From positions 3,007,501 through 3,071,500 of the forward strand of contig CP064972.1 of assembly GCA_016699405.1 (NCBI GenBank): 64,000 nucleotides of DNA. Reading direction: 5' to 3'. The notes beneath the pieces are model-generated. The model did not search any database. It saw only the letters and a program-made list of their open reading frames with translations, and was not told where the DNA came from. This document shows positions 1 to 7,995 of this stretch, piece by piece; position 1 is the stretch's first letter, and the number at the start of each line of letters is the position of its first letter. The translations under genes and the position numbers were made by a program. Source of the stretch: Holophagales bacterium (GTDB lineage: Bacteria; Acidobacteriota; Thermoanaerobaculia; Multivoradales; JAGPDF01).

Positions 1-144
1 CGACGGAAGGTGCGGTCGTTATCTCATGGCGGAAAAGGCTCACGCTCAAGGTCCTTCTGTCTGCGGCAGCCAGAGGTCGTTCTGCCCTCGGTGGCTCGGC
101 TGCTATCTCATCGTCGGTAGTTCGGAGGTGAGTGGTCCCTGTAG
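1..144. other. window edge without a recognisable gene
   Basis: No convincing reading frame, RNA gene or hairpin is seen here on either strand. It lies downstream of the RHS tip at 145-1263 (minus strand), the position where a small immunity gene would be expected. Any such gene would have to start beyond the window edge or be very short. Confidence 0.4.
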
Positions 145-1263
145 TCACCGTACCCCCTTGTCTACTGACCTTGGGAGGAAGTTCCCGTGAGCTCGGGCAT
201 TCAAGGCCTTGTCGAGTTCCTCTTGAGAAACCGTGCTTGGCCGATGGGACGGTAGCAGCGGAACGATCGTGGAAATTGAGGTTGAGACGGAAGCCCCACT
301 AATGGCACTGACCATTGGGGCGCGCGAGGTGAGACTCTGGGCTATTGCAGTGTGAGATGCCACCACACGTGCGGCGCTGAAGCTCCCGCTGGCTGCTGCA
401 GCCACTGACCGCTCAGCCTGCAATGTCGCCGCCGCCGCCCGGGACTGGAAATCGGAATTGACACGGAATCCGATGCCGGCCCCAAGTGCGCTGGTCCCGC
501 AGTCTAGGCCTGCAGCCTTAGGGTCAAGAGCGGATGAGCTGTCGGAGGAATCTAAGGATCGGGTCACTGCGCCTCCGACCACGCTCGAAACACCGTTGAC
601 GGTTGCTACTGTAGCGAGTCCTGCCTCAGCGAGGGCTGAGGCACCAAGCGTGAGCCCCGCAAGACCCCCCGCCACGAAGCCTCCAGCCGCCGCTGCGCCG
701 ACATCTTGCCAATTCAGCTCAGTACCCTGATACAGCTGAGCTCCGATTGATCCGAGCGCGCCAAATGCAGCGCCTACACCCGCGCCAACGACCGCGAGTG
801 GCGTCTCTCCGTTGGCATCGAGGTAGTTGACTGGGTTTCCGTGAGCATAGGAATACCGATTCCACGACTGCGGGTTCTGTTGCATTCCGAGCACAGGATC
901 CGTGCTCAGGAACCTCCCCAGCAGTGGCGAGTAGAACCGGGCGTGCATGTAGTCGATGTCGTCGGCGACGCCGGGGGTGCCGAGGGTGTCGCGCTGGTGG
1001 CCGGTGAACTTCTTGTCGTCGATCGTCTGCTGGTTGCCGGTGGTCGTCACCTCCTCGCCGAACGGGTAGTAGTTCGGCTGCGCCACCCGCTCGTGGCGCG
1101 AGTTGGTGATCAGCCGCGGCGTGCCGAGGTGGTCGGCGTGGTAGTAGTCCGGCAAGTTGTGCGACTCGTCCCGCGCGATGCGGCGGTTGCCGAGGACGGA
1201 GGGGAGACTGGTGCGTCCACGGTTCGACGAGTCGCTGCATTCGGCGCCGCAGACCCTGAGCAT
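145..1263 (-). CDS. orphan RHS-repeat core C-terminal tip protein (5'-truncated RHS gene)
   Basis: A 372-aa protein. Residues ~30-150 are the conserved end of the RHS core, with DHLGTPRL, YPFGEE, the ARFYSPLLGRFLSTDP block and the WNRYSY(x)GNP motif that normally closes the RHS shell. Residues ~150-240 are a glycine/alanine-rich hydrophobic pre-toxin segment (repeated GAxxGG), followed by a variable Ser/Ala-rich tail that I do not recognise as a toxin. A complete RHS gene would have more than 1000 residues of YD repeats before this; only the tip remains. A terminator lies just upstream (1305-1330), so the piece is probably silent unless recombined onto a full core. It shares a ~290-bp direct repeat with the tip at 2094-2903. 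The ATG at 1263 may be fortuitous. Confidence 0.7.
   Translation of the reverse strand: MLRVCGAECSDSSNRGRTSLPSVLGNRRIARDESHNLPDYYHADHLGTPRLITNSRHERVAQPNYYPFGEEVTTTGNQQTIDDKKFTGHQRDTLGTPGVADDIDYMHARFYSPLLGRFLSTDPVLGMQQNPQSWNRYSYAHGNPVNYLDANGETPLAVVGAGVGAAFGALGSIGAQLYQGTELNWQDVGAAAAGGFVAGGLAGLTLGASALAEAGLATVATVNGVSSVVGGAVTRSLDSSDSSSALDPKAAGLDCGTSALGAGIGFRVNSDFQSRAAAATLQAERSVAAAASGSFSAARVVASHTAIAQSLTSRAPMVSAISGASVSTSISTIVPLLPSHRPSTVSQEELDKALNARAHGNFLPRSVDKGVR
896..1185 (-). repeat. direct repeat, copy 1 (RHS core end)
   Basis: This block aligns without gaps to 2713-3002 at a constant offset of 1817 bp. It encodes the RHS core end in both copies. Divergence begins sharply after the WNRYSY motif, where the variable tips start. 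Such a conserved block is the normal substrate for tip exchange by homologous recombination in RHS loci. Confidence 0.85.
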
Positions 1264-1304
1264 GCGACGGAAGAGGTCTTGCGGGCGAAGGCCTGAAACG
1301 CGAA

Positions 1305-1330
1305 AGGCCCCCGAGTCTCCTCGGGGGCCT
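1305..1330 (-). terminator. Rho-independent terminator, minus strand
   Basis: A perfect 11-bp hairpin (AGGCCCCCGAG / CTCGGGGGCCT) with a 4-nt loop. On the minus strand it is followed by TTTCGCGTTT, a plausible U-rich tract. It lies 28 nt beyond the stop of the small ORF at 1358-1495 and upstream of the RHS tip at 145-1263, cutting that tip off from transcription of the genes above it. Confidence 0.75.
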
Positions 1331-1357
1331 GGGTCGGTCCGTTCGCTCCTCGTGCGA

Positions 1358-1495
1358 CTAGATCGCCGGTCCCCTGGCGCCGGTAAGAAGAAGCAGCGAG
1401 CCGAGCGCGAGAGCGTTCGGGCGCGACAGCACGGGGACGATGGCGAGGTTCCGGCTCATGAAGGGACGCCTGAGACTCTCGAACGGATCGTGCAT
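1358..1495 (-). CDS. possible 45-aa ORF with hydrophobic C-terminus
   Basis: An ATG at 1495 opens a 45-codon frame ending in a hydrophobic stretch (LALGSLLLLTGARGPAI) just before the stop. The terminator hairpin starts 28 nt after the stop, an arrangement typical of a real gene end. The C-terminus recalls a membrane-anchor or sorting signal but lacks the terminal Arg cluster of PEP-CTERM-like tails. It could be the remaining 3' end of a larger gene destroyed by rearrangement. No good ribosome binding site is visible, so confidence is low. Confidence 0.3.
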   Translation of the reverse strand: MHDPFESLRRPFMSRNLAIVPVLSRPNALALGSLLLLTGARGPAI

Positions 1496-1550
1496 CTGGT
1501 CCGAGGGGTATGTTCCTTGGTCTTGACGAACAGCACTAGTCGGCAGCGAG

Positions 1551-2060
1551 TCACTCGAATCGGTGCACCCATAGGTCCTTGGAGGTGACGAATGAGCCAG
1601 AGACGGCCATGCAGAGGCGCTGCAGCCTTCCCGCAGACGGAGCCTGAGGTGACTTATACCAAAGGACGACTCGGTATTGTCCCGCAGCTACCAGACCAGC
1701 AGCGTGATCACCTTCTGAAACCGCAGGTGAGAGGCTGATTGCGCCCGCCAGAGAGCGGACTGGGACCTTCCTTGAAGGGCGGCCCTCCGTCGTCTGAATC
1801 TCGAGTACGAGCGGGCCGTTGTCCGGGCCGTGTGAACGGGCGAGGAACAAGCCCGACTCGCTCGGAGCCAGGACCTCCAACTCGGACAAGCCGTCTAGGC
1901 CGGTAAGGTTGAGGTTCGGGTCCTCAACGTCGATAGATGGCAGCCCGGGCCCGAACCGGACAGGGCACGGGTCTTGGGTCTGACCAGGGGATTCGCCAAT
2001 TGCCGGGGTTGACAAAAGAACTATCGCCAAGCTGCAAGCAGCACCAATTCTGAGTCCCAT
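1551..2060 (-). CDS. small secreted protein between RHS tips (possible immunity or accessory protein)
   Basis: A 169-aa protein with a clear signal peptide (residues 1-23, hydrophobic ACSLAIVLLSTPAIGES). The mature part is mostly beta-like and contains two Cys residues. No known family is recognised. It starts 33 nt after the stop of the RHS tip gene at 2094-2903, on the same strand, which is where immunity genes of polymorphic toxins sit. A secreted immunity protein would only make sense for a toxin acting in the periplasm. The function is inferred from position alone. A GGAG ribosome binding site lies about 12 nt upstream of the ATG. Confidence 0.55.
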   Translation of the reverse strand: MGLRIGAACSLAIVLLSTPAIGESPGQTQDPCPVRFGPGLPSIDVEDPNLNLTGLDGLSELEVLAPSESGLFLARSHGPDNGPLVLEIQTTEGRPSRKVPVRSLAGAISLSPAVSEGDHAAGLVAAGQYRVVLWYKSPQAPSAGRLQRLCMAVSGSFVTSKDLWVHRFE

Positions 2061-2093
2061 GAGTCGTTCTCCGCTTCGAAAGACAAGGAAGTT

Positions 2094-2903
2094 CTATTTC
2101 TGTTCGCTCGTGGCAGCTGCCGCACGAGTGAGCCAGTCCGCGTAGTCGCTTCCTGTCAGCATTCGACTGGTCGTGTAGGTACTTGGGCCCGTGGATTCCA
2201 ACTTCATCAAGAATGAAGTGCCCGCGAGAATGAAGACTGGCTTGCCTGTGACGCTAGCCTGGACCTTATCTGCCTTGCTAGGGAACGCTGCAAACAGGAC
2301 TTTCTCGCCTCCGGGAATCGGAACTTTGCCGGTGCCGACGTGGCTATGCATGGTGGCCGCGAGTTCGCGGCCCGAAGCGCTCGTTACTTCGCCGTCCGAA
2401 TTCCGGCCGAGTGTTAGGGACACCTTGCCAATGTCGTTGTCTGTTTTCGCACCGCCCTCGGCATTAAAGTCCCCATTGCCGTCCGTGACGATCACAGCGC
2501 CGGCTTCCACCCGCTTTGCAAGCGGAGCACTGAAGTTCGTTATCTTTACAATATCGCCGACGACCTGCAACACCTGTGGGTCTTCCAGCAGGGCTTTGTC
2601 TGCAGTCTTCTTAAGGTCTTTGAGCCCGGTTGGATCGGTGAGGAGGATTGGGTTTCCCCTCACGTAAGAATAGCGGTTCCACGACTGCGGCGCCCGAGGT
2701 CGCCCGAGTACGGGATCCGTGCTCAGGAACCTTCCCAAGAGCGGCGAGTAGAACCGGGCGTGCATGTAGTCGATGTCGTCGGCGACGCCGGGGGTGCCGA
2801 GGGTGTCGCGCTGGTGGCCGGTGAACTTCTTGTCGTCGATCGTCTGCTGGTTGCCGGTGGTCGTCACCTCTTCGCCGAACGGGTCGTCGTTCGGCTGCGC
2901 CAC
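2094..2903 (-). CDS. orphan RHS tip with JAMM/DUF4329-like C-terminal domain (5'-truncated)
   Basis: A 269-aa frame starting at a GTG. Residues 1-90 are the RHS core end, closely matching the copy at 145-1263. Residues ~95-269 form a variable C-terminal domain resembling the JAB/JAMM-like DUF4329 tips of RHS toxins: E133 (EAGAVIV), H186 and H188 (HSH), then S209 and D212 (PSKAD) in the order expected for metal ligands. The H188-S209 gap is longer than in canonical JAMM peptidases, so catalysis is uncertain. The frame stays open upstream to the stop of the alkD-like gene at 3042 without an ATG, so the start of the RHS gene is lost. Conserved Tyr-Tyr pairs are Asp-Asp in this copy. Confidence 0.6.
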   Translation of the reverse strand: MAQPNDDPFGEEVTTTGNQQTIDDKKFTGHQRDTLGTPGVADDIDYMHARFYSPLLGRFLSTDPVLGRPRAPQSWNRYSYVRGNPILLTDPTGLKDLKKTADKALLEDPQVLQVVGDIVKITNFSAPLAKRVEAGAVIVTDGNGDFNAEGGAKTDNDIGKVSLTLGRNSDGEVTSASGRELAATMHSHVGTGKVPIPGGEKVLFAAFPSKADKVQASVTGKPVFILAGTSFLMKLESTGPSTYTTSRMLTGSDYADWLTRAAAATSEQK

Positions 2904-3002
2904 CCGCTCATGCCGCGAGCCGGTGATCAGCCGCGGCGTGCCGAGGTGGTCGGTGTGGTCGTCGTCCGGCGGGTTGTGCGGCGCGTCCCGCGGGATGCGG
3001 GG
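2713..3002 (-). repeat. direct repeat, copy 2 (RHS core end)
   Basis: Gap-free counterpart of 896-1185. It differs mainly by point changes, including four parallel TAC to GAC changes on the coding strand that turn two Tyr-Tyr pairs into Asp-Asp. Confidence 0.85.
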
Positions 3003-3041
3003 GTGTGACCTTGCGCGCGCCGGCTGAGCTCCGGAAGTGCG

Positions 3042-3827
3042 CTAGTTCTTTCGGAGCCCCTTCTGCATCTCCTCCGGCAGGTACTTCACCGCCTCGCGCA
3101 GCGTGAGGGCGGAGGTGCGGGCGAGGCGGGGGGCGAGGAACTCGACGACCAGGTTGGGGCGTTGTTTGCCGACTTCGCGCAGGATCCAGCCGATGGCCTT
3201 GCGCAGGAAGAGCTCGCGGTCGGCGAGTTGGGCGTCGGCGTAGCGGACGAAGCGTGGCCAGTCGCCGGCGCCGCGGCGGAGTTGGGGGAGGAGGGCGAGC
3301 ATCGCCGTGCGGCGGAGCCAGAAGTCGGGGTCGACGGCCCAGCGGTCGAGCGTCGCGGCGACCTCGGCCTCGGCGCCGTGGCGCTCGACGACTTCGGCGA
3401 CGAGTCGGGTGGCGATCGTGTCGACGTAGGCCCACGTGCGCGCGTCACGCAGGAGGCCTTCGAAAAACTCGAGATCGGCGACGACGAGCTCGCGGCGGCG
3501 GCGGGCGAGGAGCTCGATCGCCACCGTGCGGAGCTCGTGGATTCGCGGCTGCCAGAGGGCGAGCACCGCGCGTCGCAGCGCGCCTCCGGTGAGCTCGGGC
3601 CGCTCCTGCAGCAGCGCGGCGGCAAACTGCCGCAGCGGCTGCATCGGCACGCCGAGAAAGTCGAGATCGCTCTTGAGGTAGGCCTTCTCGCCCTGCGCCC
3701 GTGCGGGCGTGCCGAGCGGCGCGAGCCGTCGCTCGACCTCGGCGACGAGCTCGTGGGCGTCGAGGCGATCGACATCCGCCGTGGCGGGCGCCTTCGTGCG
3801 AGAAGCCGACTCGCGGCTGCGCTTCAT
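3042..3827 (-). CDS. DNA alkylation repeat (AlkD-like) protein
   Basis: A 261-aa all-helical HEAT-repeat protein of the AlkD DNA-glycosylase family (PF08713), which excises alkylated purines. Recognisable blocks are KAYLKSDLDFLGV near the N-terminus, WVDxxA-like WAYVDTIAT, DxxFWLRRTAMLALLPQLR and FLRKAIGWILREVGK. The last is the signature helix near the C-terminus. The ATG at 3827 overlaps the stop of the upstream membrane-protein gene (ATGA), so the two are translationally coupled. The much longer open frame running to 5045 is an artefact of high GC on this strand. Length and motifs fit the family well; substrate specificity is not deducible. Confidence 0.85.
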   Translation of the reverse strand: MKRSRESASRTKAPATADVDRLDAHELVAEVERRLAPLGTPARAQGEKAYLKSDLDFLGVPMQPLRQFAAALLQERPELTGGALRRAVLALWQPRIHELRTVAIELLARRRRELVVADLEFFEGLLRDARTWAYVDTIATRLVAEVVERHGAEAEVAATLDRWAVDPDFWLRRTAMLALLPQLRRGAGDWPRFVRYADAQLADRELFLRKAIGWILREVGKQRPNLVVEFLAPRLARTSALTLREAVKYLPEEMQKGLRKN

Positions 3828-4828
3828 GAGTGCGCGGCGACCGCCGGAGCCTCGAGCTTGTAGACCGGCGCGGCGTTGCGCTCCTCGAAGGCGACGAGCA
3901 GCCGGCGCACCGTCTCGAGGCGCAAGAGCCGGATGCCGGCGAGACTGCCGGCGAGGAGCTGTTGGGCGACGAATCCGGCGACGAGCCCGGCCCAGCTGCC
4001 GCCGGACGCGGCGCCGAGCGGCCAGGCGAGCGCGAAGGCGAGCAGGCGGGCCAGCCAGTAGAGAGCATAGAGCGGCAGAAGTGAGCCAGCGAGCGACGGC
4101 AGGCAACGCAGTGCCTGCGCCGCCGGACGGAGCCAGCTCCGCCCGCCACGCTCGACGAGCGCCGCGCGCGACAGATCGAGCAGGGAGCGGACGACGAAGA
4201 GGCCGGCGAGCAGCAGCGCCAGGCGTGCCGCGTCGCCGAGTCCGCGCATCGCCGACGAGCCGAGCAGGCCGGAGACGCCCTCCGGAAGCGATCGGCCGAG
4301 GATGCCCAGTCGGTCGATCGCCACGAGACAGGTCGCATAGCCGGCGGCGGAGAGCGCCGAGAGCGCCGTGGCCGGGAGCGCCAGTCGCGCGGCGGAGGCG
4401 AGCAGCGTCACCCGTTCGCCGCGCGAGCGCCCGCGCAGCACGGCGAGAGCGGCGCACTGCAGGGGGCCGTGAAGGAGTGCGAGGGCGATTCCCGCGGCAA
4501 GCAGCGTCGAGCCGAGAGCGCTTGCCGCCGTCGTGTCGAGGATCTGCGACGCGGTGCCGCCGTGCACGAGCTCGGCGAGCTGGCGGGACGGGAAGACTGC
4601 CGGCGGGTCGTCGGTGAGCGCTTCGAGGGTCTCTCCGGGAGCCGGGAGGGCGCGGTCGAGGCGCGCGGCGAGTGGCCGATGGATCGCCGCGCCGGCGACC
4701 CAGGCGGCCAGCAGGGCGGGGAGCGCCAGGGCGAGCAGCGTCTGCGGCGCTCCGTGAACGGCGGTCGCGGCGGCGGCGATCAGCCGGGCCAGGGAGGGGC
4801 GAGAACGAAGCAGCGCCGAGCGGCTCAT
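3824..4828 (-). CDS. multi-pass inner-membrane protein of unknown function
   Basis: A 334-aa protein with at least five hydrophobic segments, around residues 28-48, 95-118, 140-165, 195-215 and 245-290. There is a ~50-residue extracytoplasmic-like loop after the first. No family is recognised with certainty. The ATG at 4828 overlaps the stop of the M1-like peptidase gene by 4 nt and its own stop overlaps the start of the alkD-like gene, so it is the middle gene of a tight three-gene operon. A permease-like or integral-membrane DUF role is possible but unsupported. Confidence 0.7.
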   Translation of the reverse strand: MSRSALLRSRPSLARLIAAAATAVHGAPQTLLALALPALLAAWVAGAAIHRPLAARLDRALPAPGETLEALTDDPPAVFPSRQLAELVHGGTASQILDTTAASALGSTLLAAGIALALLHGPLQCAALAVLRGRSRGERVTLLASAARLALPATALSALSAAGYATCLVAIDRLGILGRSLPEGVSGLLGSSAMRGLGDAARLALLLAGLFVVRSLLDLSRAALVERGGRSWLRPAAQALRCLPSLAGSLLPLYALYWLARLLAFALAWPLGAASGGSWAGLVAGFVAQQLLAGSLAGIRLLRLETVRRLLVAFEERNAAPVYKLEAPAVAAHS

Positions 4829-6744
4829 GCGAGGTCGGCGAGCGCTTCGAGGAGGAGCTGGAGGAGGAAGCGCAGGCGCTGGGTGACGGCACGGCGCGGG
4901 CGCGGGTCGGGAGCGAGGCGGAACGAGTCGTCGAGCCGGTCGGCGTCGAGGACGAGGCGCCGTTGCGGGTCGAGCCGCACGTCGACGAGCGGCGGCCCGA
5001 CGATGCGCAGGCGAGCCCAGCGCTCGCGACCGTCCCAGACTGCACGACGAGTCGAGCCGTCGGCGAAGCGCAACTCGATCTCCACCGGCAGCCGTCGTTC
5101 GCCGCGGCGCTCGATCGTCGCCGTGCTGGCGAAGGAGCCGCCGCTCTCGTCGGGCTCGCTCGTCGCGTCGGCCACGGCGTAGTCGACCGAGCCGGTGCCG
5201 CCCATCAGCTCCTCCCAGAGCGGCGACAGGTCCTCGCCCGCCGCTGCCGAGAGCGCCCGGACGAAGTCGGCGGAGGTCGGATGCGCGTGGCGCTGCCGCG
5301 TGGCGAGCTGAGCGAGGCCGCGGTCGAACGCGTCGCGGCCGATCAGACGTTCGAGCTGGAGAAAGGCGAGGGCAGCGCCGTCGTAGACGAGCGTGCCGTA
5401 ACTTTCTGCATCCCGGAAGCTCCACGCCGGACGAGCGATGGGGTCGACCGGCGAGCCGGGACCGTGGAGATCGCTGCCGCGCCAGCGCAGACGCAGTTGC
5501 TCGAACGGGTCGAGCGGCTGGCCGGGGAGCGGGAGGCTCCAGCCGAGCAGGCGGAGCCCGGGTGCCGCGCCATGCCAGCGCTCGGCGAGGACGCGCAGGG
5601 AGGCGTACGTCGCGAGCCCTTCGTCGAGAAACGGCTCCTCGACCTCGTCGGTGGCGACGACGCCCTGCCACCACTGGTGCACGAGCTCGTGGAGCGCCGT
5701 CTCCTCGAGCTCCAGCGAACGCGTCGGAAGCGGCGCGACCATCATCGTGAAGAGGGACGGATACTCCATCGCGGTGGCCGCATCGCCCCCCGGTGGGGGC
5801 TCGACCACCGTCAACGTGTCGTGCGGATAGCGACCGTAGAGCGCCTCGAAGCGCTCGAGGCCGGTCGTCAGGGTGGCGACGAGTCGAGCGGCGAGGCGCC
5901 GTGAAGCCGGCTGGAGCAGGAGTCTGAGCTGGACCGCCGGGGCCGCGGCGCGTGGCAGCGCGGTCTCCTCGAGGCTCCAGTCCGGCGAGGCGCTCCAGGC
6001 GAAGTCGTGGACGCCCGTGGCGGCGAAGGCGATCTGCCGGCGACCGGCCGTCTCGCTCGCCGGTGCGGCCGCGGCTCCCGTGGCTCCGACCTCCCAGCCG
6101 GCGGGCAGGTCGAGCGCCACCCGGTAGTCGCCGAAGTCGGCCGAAAACTCGCTCGTCGCATGATGCTGATGACAGCTCCAGGCACCGTCGGCGCGCCGTC
6201 GGCCGATCTTCGGGAACCACTGCCCGGCGAAGACGAAATGGCCGAGTTGGCCGGCTCGGTCGACCAGCGCGGGGAGACGCGCCGTCCATTCCATCGTCAG
6301 GGTGAGCTCGCCGCCGGGCGGGACCGGTCGGGCGAGATCGACCCAGGCGAGCGTGGCGTCGGCGGCGTTGCCGTCGTCCGGTGCGGCGAAGACGAGACGA
6401 TCGGCGAGATCACGACCCGACTCGTCGCGCAGGTGACGCAGGTCGATGCCACCCCAGCCGCTTGCCGCCAGCTCGTCGGCGACGGCCGGGTCGGCCTCGC
6501 GCAGGAAGCTCGAGCGCTCGTCGCGGAAGGCGTTGAGGTAGAGGTGAAAGCAGAGGCGGTCGGCGGGCAGCGCCGACGGATTGCGCCAGCGCAGGGTGCC
6601 GCTCGCCTCGATCCGGTGCTCTTCGGCGTCGAGACGAGCGGCGAGGTCGTAGCTCGCGACACGGGGGGCGGTCGCGTCCGCCCGAGCGTCGTGGCTCGGC
6701 AGGATGCCGAGCACGAGCGCCAGAGCTGAGGCGGCCGCACGCAC
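4825..6744 (-). CDS. M1-family (gluzincin) metallopeptidase, secreted
   Basis: A 639-aa protein with a signal peptide (residues ~1-22) and an N-terminal beta domain. The zinc site is HELVHQWW at residues 352-359, with the third ligand in DEGLATY at E375, as in M1 aminopeptidases. AMEYPS (325-330) occupies the place of the GAMEN exopeptidase motif but is altered, so the usual aminopeptidase mode may be modified. The helical C-terminal region is shorter than in PepN. The start is GTG at 6744, just after the chalcone-isomerase-like gene (4-bp gap). It probably degrades peptides in the periplasm or outside the cell. Confidence 0.85.
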   Translation of the reverse strand: MRAAASALALVLGILPSHDARADATAPRVASYDLAARLDAEEHRIEASGTLRWRNPSALPADRLCFHLYLNAFRDERSSFLREADPAVADELAASGWGGIDLRHLRDESGRDLADRLVFAAPDDGNAADATLAWVDLARPVPPGGELTLTMEWTARLPALVDRAGQLGHFVFAGQWFPKIGRRRADGAWSCHQHHATSEFSADFGDYRVALDLPAGWEVGATGAAAAPASETAGRRQIAFAATGVHDFAWSASPDWSLEETALPRAAAPAVQLRLLLQPASRRLAARLVATLTTGLERFEALYGRYPHDTLTVVEPPPGGDAATAMEYPSLFTMMVAPLPTRSLELEETALHELVHQWWQGVVATDEVEEPFLDEGLATYASLRVLAERWHGAAPGLRLLGWSLPLPGQPLDPFEQLRLRWRGSDLHGPGSPVDPIARPAWSFRDAESYGTLVYDGAALAFLQLERLIGRDAFDRGLAQLATRQRHAHPTSADFVRALSAAAGEDLSPLWEELMGGTGSVDYAVADATSEPDESGGSFASTATIERRGERRLPVEIELRFADGSTRRAVWDGRERWARLRIVGPPLVDVRLDPQRRLVLDADRLDDSFRLAPDPRPRRAVTQRLRFLLQLLLEALADLA

Positions 6745-6747
6745 CGG

Positions 6748-7305
6748 TCAGCCGCCGAGGAGGGCCTTCTTGAAGTCCTCGCCCGGGCCCGGCTTCGGGC
6801 CGATCCAGCAGGCGAGCAGCGCGTCGGCGAACGCCTTGCCCGGGATGGTGCCCTTGGTCTGCCCGGCCACGGTCACCGCCGTGCCGGTCCCCGGCGTGTA
6901 GGTGAAGACGAGCTCCATCCCGTCCTCGGTCTCGGGCATCCAGCTGCAGAGCAGGGCGAACTGCTTCTTGAGCTCGGCCGAGGCGTGCGGCGTGTTGGCT
7001 TCGAGCCCTTCGTCCCAGCCCTCGCAGACCTTCTCGGGTCCGACGCTGCGCATGAAGTGCATCACCATGCGGCGCGGCGCATCGGCCGCGAAGACCGCTG
7101 CGGCGTCGGACGACTTGGCGCCGAGGTAGAGGCCCGCGACGTAGACCTTGAACGAGTACTTGGTGCGCAGGCCCATGCCGTTGAGCACCAGGGTCTGCTC
7201 GCCCACCTTGGCCGAGTCGGACATGGCGACGCCGGCGAGCGTGCCGGCGGCGAGCGGGGCGGCGAGGACGACAGCCAGGGCGAGGGCGAGGTACGGCTTG
7301 CGCAT
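6748..7305 (-). CDS. chalcone isomerase-like protein
   Basis: A 185-aa protein with a signal peptide (residues 1-21). Its mature part matches the chalcone-isomerase-like fold found in bacteria: GMGLRTKYSFKVYVAGLYLG, then the FMRSVGPEKV block and a C-terminal GxxFADALLACWIGPKPG. Bacterial members are periplasmic and do not act on flavonoids; many probably bind fatty-acid-like ligands. The ATG at 7305 has a GGGAGG ribosome binding site. It is transcribed divergently from the sigma-factor gene at 7378 and heads the operon with the M1 peptidase. Confidence 0.8.
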   Translation of the reverse strand: MRKPYLALALAVVLAAPLAAGTLAGVAMSDSAKVGEQTLVLNGMGLRTKYSFKVYVAGLYLGAKSSDAAAVFAADAPRRMVMHFMRSVGPEKVCEGWDEGLEANTPHASAELKKQFALLCSWMPETEDGMELVFTYTPGTGTAVTVAGQTKGTIPGKAFADALLACWIGPKPGPGEDFKKALLGG

Positions 7306-7377
7306 GCGGGGCCTCCCAGGGAGCGGTTGGACTTCGTCGGACGAAATCGTGGAGTAGTCTAGCCGCGCGGACCGCCG

Positions 7378-7995
7378 ATGCAACCCATTTCCGTTCCACC
7401 AGGACGCGCCGCCGATCCCCCCGACGAAGCGCTGGCGGCGGCTGCCGCGGCCGGCGACGCGGAGGCCTTCCGCGAGCTGGTGCGGCGCTACGAACGGCCG
7501 GTCTTCGGATTGGTGGTGCGACTCGTCCGCGACCGGGCCACCGCCGAGGACCTCGCGCAGGAGGCCTTCCTGCGTGCCTTCCGCGCCCTGCCCTCCTACG
7601 ATCCGGGGCGGAAGTTCGCCAGCTGGCTGCTGCGCATCGCCCACAACGCGGCGATCGACTCGTTGCGCCGCCGCGGGCCGAAGACGATCTCGCTCGGGAC
7701 CCCACTCGGCGACGAGGACGGGCCGGAGCTCGAGGTCGCCGATCTCTCGCGCCCCGATCCGGAGCACGAGGCGGCGGGGCGCGACCTCACCCGTCAGCTC
7801 GAGGCCGGGCTGCGGGCGCTGCGACCGGAGCACCGTACGGCCCTGTTGCTGCGCTTCCGCGACGAGATGCCCTACGAGGAGATCGCCACGGTGATGGGGA
7901 TCCCGCTCGGGACGGTGAAGACCTTCATCCATCGCGCCCGCCAGGAGCTGGCACGGGCCGTCGCCCGAGACAGCGCCGGAAAAGGTGGTCGATGA
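7378..7995 (+). CDS. ECF-type RNA polymerase sigma factor (RpoE-like)
   Basis: A 205-aa sigma-70 family protein. Region 2 spans residues ~30-105 (core-binding DLAQEAFLRAF and the -10-recognition helix FASWLLRIAHNAAIDSLRRR). Region 4 spans ~140-195 (LRPEHRTALLLRFRDEMPYEEIA and GTVKTFIHRARQEL helix-turn-helix). The stop overlaps the ATG of the next gene, so a membrane regulator is co-translated. The target is probably its own operon, including the bactofilin-like membrane protein, but this is inference. Confidence 0.9.
   Translation: MQPISVPPGRAADPPDEALAAAAAAGDAEAFRELVRRYERPVFGLVVRLVRDRATAEDLAQEAFLRAFRALPSYDPGRKFASWLLRIAHNAAIDSLRRRGPKTISLGTPLGDEDGPELEVADLSRPDPEHEAAGRDLTRQLEAGLRALRPEHRTALLLRFRDEMPYEEIATVMGIPLGTVKTFIHRARQELARAVARDSAGKGGR

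Noticed and set aside
2904..3044. A fusion of the RHS tip with the alkD-like protein, whose frames coincide across the TAG at 3042
   Set aside because: The TAG is a normal stop, the proteins are unrelated, and one in three such coincidences is expected by chance.
3828..5045. N-terminal extension of the alkD-like frame to 667 aa
   Set aside because: The family domain starts at 3827 and the extension is out of frame with the two real overlapping genes there.
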